Assembly (NCBI GenBank): GCA_029258725.1
Contig: JAPDKE010000013.1
Location: 1 to 64,000, forward strand
From: a bacterium
GTDB lineage: Bacteria > Hydrothermota > UBA3072 > JAPDKE01
Direction: 5' to 3'
Length of the DNA: 64,000 nt
How positions within the stretch are numbered: the stretch's first letter is position 1; each line of letters starts with the position of its first letter. This document shows, piece after piece, positions 41,801-49,903 of this stretch. The translations under genes were made by a program, and so were the position numbers. Under the pieces are notes generated by a model, which saw nothing but the letters and a program-made list of their open reading frames with translations, was not told the origin of the DNA and ran no database searches.

Positions 41801-44800
41801 CTCCCCTTTGCTTCTGTCCAGGGGATGGTATGTGTCAAAGTCGTTATCCCATGCATATACCCGGTACACAAAGTCCACCCCGGGGGATTGGGGAGGTATA
41901 GGGGATACCGTGTAGAAATAAGAGCCTGAACTGTCAAGCTGGACTTCATTTGCATCCATCTCTATTTCCCCATCGTTATCCCATAAGAGATATACGCCCT
42001 GGCCATCCGACCCGGTGTTATCATCATATACACCGGATATATCCTCTATTCTGCATCTTATATAGAAAGACAGAGTATCAGGGACGGTATCGGGTGAGAA
42101 TGAAAGGAAGTCCGGAGGGATTGTGTCGTCATCCTGGCTAACACTTACAATCACCGTATCAAATCCTCCCCAGTTCCCGGAGGCATCCAGGGCATGTATG
42201 TAGATGCTGTGAGTTTCTCCGGGTTTCCAGCTGAGTGGATATGTATCCAGGGTATCTATTATATCCTCGGATGGCTCATCAAAATACCCATCCTTTGCAG
42301 TCATGGAGATTCCCGTTCCATCAGCCCCTATTCCATCTATAAAGTATTCCGCCCCAGCAATGTTTGAATTCCCGCTATCCACATCGGATGCGTATGCGGT
42401 TATTACAACAAAGTTTACAGGCTCACATGGATTTGGCGTTGCATTTGCAGAGGAGACGGTTGGTGGAGAGGTATCCTTTGCTTTTCCAGTAACAAATGAA
42501 AACTCATATATGCGGTGCATCCTGTTTCCGGCCTCATCCTCCACAAGTGTATCCACCTTTACATTGACGGTCTCATAATCTGCAAACTCTCCATCTATCT
42601 CAAGCGTTGCAGTAAAGGATGCCGTATCGTACGAAAGTGAGAAGGCATACGAACCGTTTATATCCCCGGTAACACTGAAGTATGAATCTATAATGGTGGA
42701 AGGATTCATTGCCTCCGAGAAGGTTATAAGAATGGAGGAGTTTATTGCAACATTTGTATCACCATCGGCTGGATTTGTTGAGGAAACCTGAGGATGTGTG
42801 GTATCAACCTTTGTTTCAGTTTCTGGAATACCGGTTGCCTCCTCTCTATTTCCCGCCCTGTCCTTTGCAAGAGCTTCAAATGCATAGGTATAACCATCTG
42901 CTCCATTATAGGTTGCGGATGTATCGGTGTAATCTGTTAGCCAGGTATTCCAGGACCCACCATTTATGCTTACCAGGACATCGTAGCTCACAACCCCTGA
43001 AAGATTGTCATTCCCTCTGCTCCAGGATACAGTGAAGGATAACCCGGTGGAATAAGAAGGGGAGGTCGCAGAGGCACCATAGGGTGGTGTAAAGTCAACG
43101 CCAAAGAACCTTCTTGCAGAAGATGATGTATTGTAACTTGAGTCCACTGCAAATACCCTCCAGGAATAGATTCCCTCCTCAAGTTTTTCTGTCGCCTCGG
43201 AGGTATATAAGGTATCCAGTAAATAGAGGGTGTTTGATGTATCTATCCTTAAAAGATAGCACAATAAGCCTGCTGCATCATCTGTTGAATTGCTCCAGTC
43301 AAAGTATACGCTTGAGTCATTCATCCATGCATTATCTGGTGGGGATAGGAGGGATGGTGCGGTTGGTGGAAGGGTGTCCTCCTGCAGGACATATACCCCT
43401 GTTCTTGTTCCTGCGAAGAGGAATCCATCCCTGAACAGGAGGTCAAATATTCCATCGGTATCAAGTTCTCCTCTGTTGAATCGAGTCCAGCTTTTCCCCC
43501 TGTTTATCGACTTCAATACACCAAACGGTGTCCCGGCATAGACTATCCTTCCATCATCCCTTTTTACCTCAACCGATAATACCCTGACCCCTGGCAGGAC
43601 CAGTTCCCATGTACCTCCGGCATCAAATGAGCGATATATTCCGGTATCTGTTGCTGCATAAACTATTTTTGGATCAGCCGGGTCTACTGCAATCTTCCTT
43701 ACAGGCCTGTTTACAGGGGCAGGGGTTGGAGAAAATACACCCGAACCATCCGTGCATATAAGGACTCCATTTTCTGCTCCATAGATGGTATCCGGGGAGG
43801 AGGTATACTCTATATCAGAGGGACTGCGGGTTGAGGTCTTAATCCATGTATTTCCACCATCGGTTGAGCGGTATGTTCCATCGGATAAGCCTGCAAGGAT
43901 GAAGGAATGGTTATGGGGATTTATTTTGCAGGATTTCACATTTCCGGAAAGCACCCGGGTCCAGCTCAATCCTCCATCGGAGGACATGAACAATCCATCT
44001 TCACACCCTGCAAATACCGTATCTCTGACCTCACTCGTTACCGAGTAGAACATGTAATTGTAAATTGAGGTTGTGTCCCATTCGTTTGCAGTATCCGAAG
44101 ATACATAAACCCCTCCTTTTATACCTGCATACACCTGAGGGAATGGAGCTACAATGGAGAATGTATAGGTTGGTTTAAGACCTGCACTGGACCTGTTCCA
44201 TCTCAAAAGGTCATGGATAAATACACCAACCCCCTTTGTCCCCGCAATAACGGAGTCTCCCAGGTATTCAAGTCCATATATTACCTTCCGAGAAAGTCCG
44301 GTATGGGTCCATGTGTTTCCGCCGTCGTCGGTAAAGAAGACACCGGAATCTGTTCCTGCAAATGCTACATCTTTATCAAGAGAGTCAAGCAGGAGAATAT
44401 AGACATTGCCCGTATCCAAGGATGTCTGATCCCATGTGTTTCCACCATCGGTGGACAGGTAGCATCCGTGGTATTCTGTTCCAGCGTATATGGTTGAAGG
44501 GTCGTCCCTCGATACCCTCACGCAAAATACTTTTATTCCAGGGAGGCCTGACAGACTCCATGAATTTCCAGAGTTTGTGCTCTTGAATATTCCAGAATCT
44601 GTCCCGGCATACATCCATAAAGAGGTTACCGGGTCTATATCTATTGAATAAACCTCCCTCTCACCGAGAGAGAGATAGGACCATATATTTCCATTGTTTG
44701 ATTTCCAGACCCCTGAGTCTGTCCCGGCATAGTAAACAGAAGCGGAAAGTTTGAAGATGATATCGTACACATTCTTGTTATCTATCCCCGCAAAATCCCA

Positions 44801-45067
44801 GCTGATTCCTCCATCATAGGATATGAACACCCCTCTCTCTGTTCCTGCAAGGACCGTATCCACTCCAAATGGGTGTGCAAACACCGAGAACACATTGTAG
44901 AATTTTAATCCAGAACCTATCCAGGACCTTCCCTTATTGATGCTCTTATAAACACCACCGGATGTTCCTGTATATATTATACTATCCTTTTGGGAGAAAT
45001 CATAAATTATTCCTCCCTCCGGACCTCCTGAACTCCAGGAATAGTAAAGTGACAGCAATAAGAGCAT
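38855..45067 (-). CDS. Giant secreted protein: BNR/sortilin-like propeller, Fn3, Ig/Big_5 repeats, T9SS-type C-terminal domain
   Basis: 2070 residues. Signal peptide MLLLLSLYYSW. Residues ~20-590 contain over a dozen propeller motifs of the type GTDSGVFKSTNSGNSW, each with an Asp-box-like turn. Residues ~600-770 hold Fn3-like domains (YFDWSNSTDDAAGLLCYLLR; FTVSWSRGNDNLSGVVSYDV). Then come two tandem ~455-residue units of one Big_5 domain (TNPADGDTNVAINSSILITF, FSEAMNPSTI) plus Ig-like modules, and a third Big_5 (TSPADGEDGVPLNTWIYVTF). The last ~90 residues are a sorting-type domain (FFSFWINENATVKVEVYDLE, GTDIYFVIFEATS, KKMVVVK). It is probably surface-exposed and adhesive or sensory. It heads the partner-switching operon. 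Confidence 0.85.
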   Translation of the reverse strand: MLLLLSLYYSWSSGGPEGGIIYDFSQKDSIIYTGTSGGVYKSINKGRSWIGSGLKFYNVFSVFAHPFGVDTVLAGTERGVFISYDGGISWDFAGIDNKNVYDIIFKLSASVYYAGTDSGVWKSNNGNIWSYLSLGEREVYSIDIDPVTSLWMYAGTDSGIFKSTNSGNSWSLSGLPGIKVFCVRVSRDDPSTIYAGTEYHGCYLSTDGGNTWDQTSLDTGNVYILLLDSLDKDVAFAGTDSGVFFTDDGGNTWTHTGLSRKVIYGLEYLGDSVIAGTKGVGVFIHDLLRWNRSSAGLKPTYTFSIVAPFPQVYAGIKGGVYVSSDTANEWDTTSIYNYMFYSVTSEVRDTVFAGCEDGLFMSSDGGLSWTRVLSGNVKSCKINPHNHSFILAGLSDGTYRSTDGGNTWIKTSTRSPSDIEYTSSPDTIYGAENGVLICTDGSGVFSPTPAPVNRPVRKIAVDPADPKIVYAATDTGIYRSFDAGGTWELVLPGVRVLSVEVKRDDGRIVYAGTPFGVLKSINRGKSWTRFNRGELDTDGIFDLLFRDGFLFAGTRTGVYVLQEDTLPPTAPSLLSPPDNAWMNDSSVYFDWSNSTDDAAGLLCYLLRIDTSNTLYLLDTLYTSEATEKLEEGIYSWRVFAVDSSYNTSSSARRFFGVDFTPPYGASATSPSYSTGLSFTVSWSRGNDNLSGVVSYDVLVSINGGSWNTWLTDYTDTSATYNGADGYTYAFEALAKDRAGNREEATGIPETETKVDTTHPQVSSTNPADGDTNVAINSSILITFSEAMNPSTIIDSYFSVTGDINGSYAFSLSYDTASFTATLEIDGEFADYETVNVKVDTLVEDEAGNRMHRIYEFSFVTGKAKDTSPPTVSSANATPNPCEPVNFVVITAYASDVDSGNSNIAGAEYFIDGIGADGTGISMTAKDGYFDEPSEDIIDTLDTYPLSWKPGETHSIYIHALDASGNWGGFDTVIVSVSQDDDTIPPDFLSFSPDTVPDTLSFYIRCRIEDISGVYDDNTGSDGQGVYLLWDNDGEIEMDANEVQLDSSGSYFYTVSPIPPQSPGVDFVYRVYAWDNDFDTYHPLDRSKGESPLMKIVVMDVRAPEIESLSVTPNPTFGETLLYIYFVVSDSGLGNSTISGAEYFIDVRGPDSTGNLLNPADGLFDSYREEFVDTLNISGWELGSYHTLYFHGMDSYGNWGTLESVVVEVKAAPDTIPPYVTGTKPADGDTNVPLNSNISIFFSEPLDTSTIKESAFELSGTASGLFTFSLTYDTSLYQVLMDPSSDFSPGETLHVSVSTQLQDTAGNSLESSYSFQFVAASSRDTIPPVVHTLHAYPNPTEGARKIYVEVVLEDTSSIASGIGGGEIFIDTIKGNGDGISLFPEDGAFDENVETSYVYLDGTTLSLGDHSIYAHGLDLSGNWGDFDSIILSVTPDDDTLPPEFSGFSPDTVPDTSSFYISAVITDPSGVYDDETGSQGQGVYLLWDNDGEIEMDANEYTMSRLSGDTFITDYRIPKQNAGTDFVYEVYAYDNDFDFGEPGDRTKGSSGILRVFIKDSRGPEVVNMGTSPVYPPEGTKDLIVYATISDSGRGNSIISAAFYYVDSMKIAIPLSPVDGVFDSIKEDVVDTFDMSQWKAGEEHRIYFQGRDTAGNFGPIDSITVWVSEYVDTFPPEIAYTSPADGEDGVPLNTWIYVTFNEKIDPASLTSDKVMVEGKKSGTHEFWMSYEDTDSTLKINPYEDFAELETVTVYLASGIKDLYGNATETTMYFSFFTQDTTKPFISGEVTPETLWGGGDVILRTELWDNHALSSGEVRIDTLVRELSVVEKIGDTLWKTEDTLSFESYGEYVLIVRAKDSQGNESRPESLRVMVMEEDTKGPSFTIILPESAYIGEEVEFIAIPDEPLFPDTPVFCEITSRDTSFSLTLEPGDTVKGKAGTAGLYRGPCELILKGYDRFMNEGISCDTFYLYPALTLLPEDSVWIYPNPAPIPKWRNYAFFSFWINENATVKVEVYDLEGRMIAREERNFPGGKRGEIEWDIEKTGTDIYFVIFEATSLETGEKARVIKKMVVVK
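40581..41990 (-). repeat. Internal tandem repeat in the giant secreted protein gene
   Basis: 45-base stretches at 40581-40625 and 41946-41990 differ at two positions and are 1365 bases (455 codons) apart. At protein level both encode GQGVYLLWDNDGEIEMDANE. The surrounding Ig and Big_5 modules repeat in the same order at lower identity, so the unit was duplicated once and this segment was kept or re-homogenised. Confidence 0.75.
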
Positions 45068-45076
45068 CCTTTTAAA

Positions 45077-45104
45077 AGGATAACAATTCTTCAGAAATTG
45101 TCAA
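45077..45104 (-). promoter_or_regulatory. Sigma70-type promoter of the giant-protein/partner-switching operon
   Basis: Minus strand: TTGACA (45104-45099), 16-base spacer, TATCCT (45082-45077), then nine bases (TTTAAAAGG) to the ATG at 45067. The leader would be only a few bases, so the message is leaderless or nearly so. Confidence 0.5.
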
Positions 45105-45194
45105 GGACTCTCAGGAAGGGATGATACCACCCGGAAACTTTCAACCAGAAGCCCCATCCGGCATCCCCCTCCCGGACTTTGTGAAAAATTTAAC

Positions 45195-45222
45195 TTGACT
45201 TATCCACAAAAATGAGTAAAAA
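45195..45222 (+). promoter_or_regulatory. Sigma70-type promoter of the pyruvate:ferredoxin oxidoreductase operon
   Basis: TTGACT at 45195-45200, 16-base spacer, TAAAAA at 45217-45222; leader of ~25 bases with AGAGGAGG at 45241-45248. The -10 is weak but the A-rich leader and strong ribosome binding site fit. Confidence 0.45.
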
Positions 45223-45253
45223 TTCAAAAAAGAAATAAAAAGAGGAGGATGGA

Positions 45254-45808
45254 ATGATTGAAATAAGGTTTCATGGAAGAGGAGGTCAGGGAACTGTTGT
45301 TGCATCCAAAATTCTTGCAGATGCCGTATCCAAGGAAGGGAAATGGGTGCAGGCATTTCCTGAGTTTGGAGTTGAGCGAAGAGGGGCACCGGTAACGGCA
45401 TTCATAAGAATAGACGAACAACCCGTCTACATCAAATCAAAGATATACCAGCCACAGCACATTGTTGTGCTTGACCCCACTCTCATTCAGGCGGTTAATG
45501 TTACCGAGGGACTGAAGGAAGGAGGATGGATAATAATAAACACGGAGAGAAAGCCCGAGGACTTCAACTTCGGTCCCTACAAGGTTGCAACCGTTGATGC
45601 TACCAGGATAGCGATAAAATACAGACTCGGTTCAAAGACAGCTCCCATTGTGAATACCGCAATCCTTGGTGCCGTGGTCAATGTCCTGGGACTATGTAGA
45701 CTTGATACTCTTCTTGATGCCGTGAAAGAAGGAGTTCCCGTGAAGCCCGAGGAGAATGCAGAGGCCGCAAAGGAGGCATATGAATCTGTAAGAAAGGAGG
45801 AACAATGA
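45254..45808 (+). CDS. porC: Pyruvate:ferredoxin oxidoreductase gamma subunit
   Basis: 184 residues of the 2-oxoacid:acceptor oxidoreductase gamma family: IRFHGRGGQGTVVASKILAD at the N-terminus, FPEFGVERRGAPVTAFIRID, VVLDPTLIQAVNVTEGLKEG and TAPIVNTAILGAVVNVLGLC. It is part of the four-subunit enzyme that oxidises pyruvate to acetyl-CoA and CO2, reducing ferredoxin. Gene order gamma-delta-alpha-beta is that of anaerobic thermophiles. ATG at 45254 after AGAGGAGG; ATGA overlap with porD. Confidence 0.93.
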   Translation: MIEIRFHGRGGQGTVVASKILADAVSKEGKWVQAFPEFGVERRGAPVTAFIRIDEQPVYIKSKIYQPQHIVVLDPTLIQAVNVTEGLKEGGWIIINTERKPEDFNFGPYKVATVDATRIAIKYRLGSKTAPIVNTAILGAVVNVLGLCRLDTLLDAVKEGVPVKPEENAEAAKEAYESVRKEEQ

Positions 45809-46134
45809 AGCCCTGGAAACCCGATATAGACAGAAAGATGGTTTTTAAATCCGTGAGGGAATACCCACCCATGGCGGTCTCTCTCTATACCATGATGTTC
45901 AACAAGACCGGGACCTGGAGGACTGTGAGACCGGTTATAAATTATGAGAAGTGCGTTTACTGCCTCATGTGCTGGAAGTTCTGCCCTGAGCCCGCGATAT
46001 ACCTGGAACCCATAGAGGTGAAGGGGAAGGAGAGAATGAAGCCCATAATTGACTATGATTACTGCAAGGGATGCATGATATGCGCTGAGGAGTGCCCGGT
46101 AAAGGCAATAGAAGGAGTGGAGGAGGAGAGATGA
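45805..46134 (+). CDS. porD: Pyruvate:ferredoxin oxidoreductase delta subunit (2x[4Fe-4S] ferredoxin)
   Basis: 109 residues. Two ferredoxin motifs, YEKCVYCLMCWKFCPEPA and YDYCKGCMICAEECPVKA, each CxxCxxCxxxCP, carry electrons from the beta subunit to external ferredoxin. The N-terminal TGTWRTVRPVINYEKC segment is typical of PorD. Stop overlaps the porA start. Confidence 0.93.
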   Translation: MKPWKPDIDRKMVFKSVREYPPMAVSLYTMMFNKTGTWRTVRPVINYEKCVYCLMCWKFCPEPAIYLEPIEVKGKERMKPIIDYDYCKGCMICAEECPVKAIEGVEEER

Positions 46135-47282
46135 GAAAGGTATTGATGGGAAACCATGCTCTTTCTTACGGGGCAACCCTCTCAAGGGTTCAGGTTATAG
46201 CAGCGTATCCCATAACACCCCAGACCCAGGTTGTTGAGTTGCTTTCAGAGATAGTTGCGGATGGAAAATTGAAGGCAAAGTTCATAAGGGTTGAGTCAGA
46301 GCATTCCGCAATGGCGGCATGCATTGGTGCATCAGCAGCAGGAGCAAGGGCATTTACTGCAACATCCGCCCAGGGACTTGCCCTCATGCACGAGATGCTC
46401 CACTGGGCAGTTGGTGCAAGGACACCAATAGTTCTCGGAAACATAAACCGCGCAATGGCTCCACCCTGGACCATATGGACAGAACAGAATGACTCCCTCT
46501 CCCAGCGCGATACCGGATGGATGCAGGTTTACTGCCAGAACAACCAGGAGGTTCTTGATTCGGTAATCCAGGCATACAAGGTTTCGGAGCGTGTTCTGCT
46601 TCCAACCATGATAGTTCTGGATGCCTTTGTCCTCTCCCATACCTACGAGGTTGTTGACATTCCCGAACAGGAAAAGGTTGACGAGTATCTCCCTCCCTAC
46701 AACCCTCCCTATAAACTTGACCCGGATGAACCCCATGCCTTTGGAGGATTAACAGGTCCTGATGGATACTTTGAGTTGAGATACATAATTGAGAAGGCGA
46801 TGGAGGAGTCAAGGGAAGTATGGAGGGAGACGGGAAAGGAGTTCGGGGAGGTATTCGGAAGAGAATACGGACTTACCGAAGAATACAAAACCGGGGATGC
46901 GGAGTTTCTGATTGTTGCATCTGCTACCATAGCATCAACCGCAAGGGTTGCAGTGGATGTGATGAGGGAAAAGGGGAAGAAGGTTGGGCTTCTGAGGATA
47001 AGGGTTATAAGACCATTCCCGTTTGATGAGGTGAGGGAGTGTCTTAAGGGAAGAAAGAAGGTTCTTGTTATAGACAGAAACGTATCGTTTGGATTTGGAG
47101 GCATATTCTATCAGGAGGTAAAGTCCGCAATGTACAACGAGGAACACAGACCCCCGATATTCGGGATAATAACAGGACTTGGAGGAAGAGATGTGAGGGT
47201 TGAGGATATAATGGAGATGGTTGAGGATGTTGAACGCAGGGAGAAACCAGAGGATATAATATGGAAGGGGGTGAGGGTATGA
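46131..47282 (+). CDS. porA: Pyruvate:ferredoxin oxidoreductase alpha subunit
   Basis: 383 residues. The start is the ATG at 46131 in the porD stop (ATGA); a longer frame to 46092 would lie inside porD. Features: LMGNHALSYGATLSRVQVIA, AYPITPQTQVVELLSE (YPITP substrate loop), FIRVESEHSAMAACIGASAA, TSAQGLALMHEMLHW, NINRAMAPPWTIWTEQNDSL and a C-terminal domain with VLVIDRNVSFGFGGIFYQEV. Together with porB it forms the catalytic pair. Confidence 0.93.
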   Translation: MRKVLMGNHALSYGATLSRVQVIAAYPITPQTQVVELLSEIVADGKLKAKFIRVESEHSAMAACIGASAAGARAFTATSAQGLALMHEMLHWAVGARTPIVLGNINRAMAPPWTIWTEQNDSLSQRDTGWMQVYCQNNQEVLDSVIQAYKVSERVLLPTMIVLDAFVLSHTYEVVDIPEQEKVDEYLPPYNPPYKLDPDEPHAFGGLTGPDGYFELRYIIEKAMEESREVWRETGKEFGEVFGREYGLTEEYKTGDAEFLIVASATIASTARVAVDVMREKGKKVGLLRIRVIRPFPFDEVRECLKGRKKVLVIDRNVSFGFGGIFYQEVKSAMYNEEHRPPIFGIITGLGGRDVRVEDIMEMVEDVERREKPEDIIWKGVRV

Positions 47283-48160
47283 GGCTTCCTTTACCTGAAA
47301 GAGAGGTGATGACACCCGGACACCTTGCATGTCAGGGATGTGGTGCTGCTCTTACAATGAGGCTTGCCCTCAAGGCACTCGGTCCCAGGACCGTTCTTTC
47401 AATACCCGCATGCTGCTGGAGTGTTATAGATGGTCCATTTCCCCATTCAACCGTAAATGTTCCCCTGTTCCACACCGCATTTGAGACCGCGGCATCAACT
47501 GCATCGGGTATAAGGGCGGCATTTGAGATTCTCGGTAAAGAGGATGTGAATGTTGTTGCATGGGCCGGGGATGGTGGAACTTATGACATAGGAATCCAGG
47601 CACTCTCCGGGGCTGCTGAAAGGAATGATAACATAATCTACATATGCTACGACAACGAGGCATACATGAATACAGGAATCCAGAGGAGTGCTGCAACCCC
47701 ACTCGGTGCATGGACAACAACAACTCCGGTAAAGCATCCAAAGTCGGAGCCAAAGAAGGACATGGTATCAATCCTTGCAGCCCACAGGATTCCCTATATA
47801 GCCACAGCAACCATAGCATATCCCGAGGACCTGGTAAGGAAACTTGAGCGTGCAAAGGAGACAAAGGGAACAAAGTTCATACTCATTCTCTCCCCATGCC
47901 CCCCTGGATGGAAGACGCGCCCCGAGGATACGGTAAAACTCTCAAGGCTTGCTGTTCAGAGCAGGGTATTCCCTCTGCTTGAGATAGAAAACGGTGAAAA
48001 GTGGATACTCAACATGAACATAAAAAAACCGGTTCCGGTGGTGGAATATCTCAAACTCCAGGGGAGGTTCAGGCACCTCAAGGAGGAGGACATCCAGCGC
48101 ATACAGGAATACGTGGATAAGGAATGGGAGAGGATTCTTAAGAGGTGCGGACTTGCTTGA
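47279..48160 (+). CDS. porB: Pyruvate:ferredoxin oxidoreductase beta subunit (TPP-binding)
   Basis: 293 residues, ATG at 47279 in the porA stop. Fe-S ligands: CQGCGAALTM and IPACCWSVIDG, plus a cysteine in the C-terminal half (LILSPCPPGW). The TPP site reads VVAWAGDGGTYDIGIQALSG with ERNDNIIYICYDNEAYMNTG (GDG...NN-type; here GDG...DNEAYMN), as in archaeal-type PorB. YMNTGIQRSAATPLGAWTTT is family-typical. The FmdE-like gene starts within its last codons. Confidence 0.93.
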   Translation: MRLPLPEREVMTPGHLACQGCGAALTMRLALKALGPRTVLSIPACCWSVIDGPFPHSTVNVPLFHTAFETAASTASGIRAAFEILGKEDVNVVAWAGDGGTYDIGIQALSGAAERNDNIIYICYDNEAYMNTGIQRSAATPLGAWTTTTPVKHPKSEPKKDMVSILAAHRIPYIATATIAYPEDLVRKLERAKETKGTKFILILSPCPPGWKTRPEDTVKLSRLAVQSRVFPLLEIENGEKWILNMNIKKPVPVVEYLKLQGRFRHLKEEDIQRIQEYVDKEWERILKRCGLA

Positions 48161-48554
48161 TTATAAACATGCCATAGACTTCCACGGGCACGAGGGTCCC
48201 TTCCTTGCCCTGGGATATAAGATTGGGGAGTATGCAAGGAAAAAGCTGAAACCCTCAGGAATAATGGACCTTCGTGCCCTTATCTTTTTGAAAAAGATTG
48301 AAAAGCCCTATACATGCGTGCTTGATGGAATTCAGTGCTCAACCACATGCACTCTGGGCAAGGGAAATATAGAGGTGAGGGAAGGGGATGGGTGGAGGGT
48401 TGAGATTGAGGGGAAAAATGGGAAGGTTATCTTTGTCATAAAGGAGGAAACCATAGAATATTTCCTTTCTCGGGACGACCTGGAGAGGACAGCGGAGGAG
48501 GTGAGGGAAAATCCCTTAGAAAGATGGGTTTTTCTTCAAGATTTTTCAAACTGA
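48153..48554 (+). CDS. FmdE-family protein (formylmethanofuran dehydrogenase subunit E-like)
   Basis: 133 residues, TTG start inside the 3' end of porB with AGAGGTG upstream. FmdE/FwdE motifs: AIDFHGHEGPFLALGYKIGE (usually HGHxCPG), RALIFLKKIEKPYTCVLDGI and QCSTTCTLGKGNIEV. The family is often attached to molybdopterin or Fe-S enzymes but most bacterial members have no known role. Glu-Gly in place of Cys-Pro in the first motif removes a usual metal-binding cysteine. No formylmethanofuran dehydrogenase is nearby; the link here is with PFOR. Its 3' end overlaps the convergent ntrC-type gene by 19 bases. Confidence 0.7.
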   Translation: MLDYKHAIDFHGHEGPFLALGYKIGEYARKKLKPSGIMDLRALIFLKKIEKPYTCVLDGIQCSTTCTLGKGNIEVREGDGWRVEIEGKNGKVIFVIKEETIEYFLSRDDLERTAEEVRENPLERWVFLQDFSN

Positions 48555-49903
48555 TGGGGTTTTATTCCGTATTTCTTGAGTTTTGCGTATATATTCTGCC
48601 TGGTTATTCCTGAGACCTCAGCAGCAAGCGTTACATTTCCTCCGGTGTATTCTAAGAGGCGGGTTATATACTCCTTCTCAAACTCCTCTTTTGCATCCCG
48701 GTATGGAAGGATTTTCACATCCCTCTCACGTTTCTTCAGTCTCAGGTGTGATGGAAGGTGTTCCGGAAGAATTTCATTTCCCCTTGCGAGTATGACCCCG
48801 TGCTCAATTGCATTTTCAAGCTCGCGGACGTTTCCGGGCCAGTGGTATGAAAGCAAGATTCTCATTGCATCCTCACTTATTTTCTCTATCCTTTTATTGT
48901 TTTTCTCGGCATAAATCTTCAGGAAGTGATGGGCGAGAAGGGGGATATCCTCCTTCCTTTCCCTTAAAGGGGGAATCACAATCTTCACAACATTGAGTCT
49001 GAAATAAAGGTCCTGTCTGAAGACTCCCTTTTCAACCAGTTCCTCAAGGGAGGTGTTGGTTGCAGATATTATTCTCACATCAACCTTAACCGGTTCTGTT
49101 GAACCAAGGGGATAAAAACTTCCTTCCTCCAGGACCCTCAGGAGTTTCATCTGGAAGGATGGGGATGTGTTTCCTATCTCGTCCAGGAATACAGTTCCTC
49201 TATCCGCAACCTCAAAAAGCCCCTTCTTTGAGGATACTGCCCCTGTGAATGCTCCCTTTTTGTATCCAAAGAGTTCTGATTCAAGCAGGGTTTCTGGCAA
49301 TGCACCGCAGTTTATCGCAACAAACTTCCCGTTTTTCCTGGGAGAATTCCTGTGGATTGCCTTTGCAAGCAGTTCCTTTCCAGTTCCACTTTCACCCTCT
49401 ATGAGAATGGTTGCATTTGATGGAGCAACCGTGCGTATCAGTCTGAATATCTCCTTCATTGCCTTGCTCTTTCCTATTATCCCTGAGAAACTGAACCTGG
49501 CATCGGCAAACTCCACCAGATTCTCATACGCCTCCCTGAGTTTCTTTTCCTCAACCGCCCTTTTCAGGATAAACCTTATTTCTTTAACACCAAATGGCTT
49601 CTTCACAAAGTCAAACGCACCCTTTTTCATTGCATCAACTGCACGCTCCACCGTTGGATAACCGGTCATGACTATAACCACAGTGGATGGGGATATCCCC
49701 TTGAGTTCAGGGATGAGTTCTATTCCGTCAGCATCTGGGAGGATGATATCAAGCAGGCACAGGTCAAACTCATCCTTCTCCATTTTCCTGAGTGCCTCCT
49801 CACCCCGCTCCGCCTCCTCAATGCGGTAGTCCTTTCCAAGTGCCTGGCGGAGCATTTCCCTCAAGGCATCATCGTCGTCAACTATAAGCAATTTCGGTTT
49901 CAT
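48536..49903 (-). CDS. NtrC-family sigma54-dependent response regulator
   Basis: 455 residues. REC domain (~1-120) with LLIVDDDDALREML and phospho-acceptor Asp in LCLLDIILPDADGIE; sigma54 AAA+ domain (~145-380) with Walker A GESGTGKELLAKAI, the sigma54-contact loop GYKKGAFTGAVSSKKGLFEV, Walker B GTVFLDEIGN and RQDLYFRLNVVKI; and a Fis-type HTH at the C-terminus (GGNVTLAAEVSGITRQNIYA). GAFTGA is intact, so it should activate sigma54 promoters such as those at 53951-53967 and 54086-54101. It is the last gene of an operon with the hybrid kinase and HD-GYP regulator. Confidence 0.95.
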   Translation of the reverse strand: MKPKLLIVDDDDALREMLRQALGKDYRIEEAERGEEALRKMEKDEFDLCLLDIILPDADGIELIPELKGISPSTVVIVMTGYPTVERAVDAMKKGAFDFVKKPFGVKEIRFILKRAVEEKKLREAYENLVEFADARFSFSGIIGKSKAMKEIFRLIRTVAPSNATILIEGESGTGKELLAKAIHRNSPRKNGKFVAINCGALPETLLESELFGYKKGAFTGAVSSKKGLFEVADRGTVFLDEIGNTSPSFQMKLLRVLEEGSFYPLGSTEPVKVDVRIISATNTSLEELVEKGVFRQDLYFRLNVVKIVIPPLRERKEDIPLLAHHFLKIYAEKNNKRIEKISEDAMRILLSYHWPGNVRELENAIEHGVILARGNEILPEHLPSHLRLKKRERDVKILPYRDAKEEFEKEYITRLLEYTGGNVTLAAEVSGITRQNIYAKLKKYGIKPHQFEKS

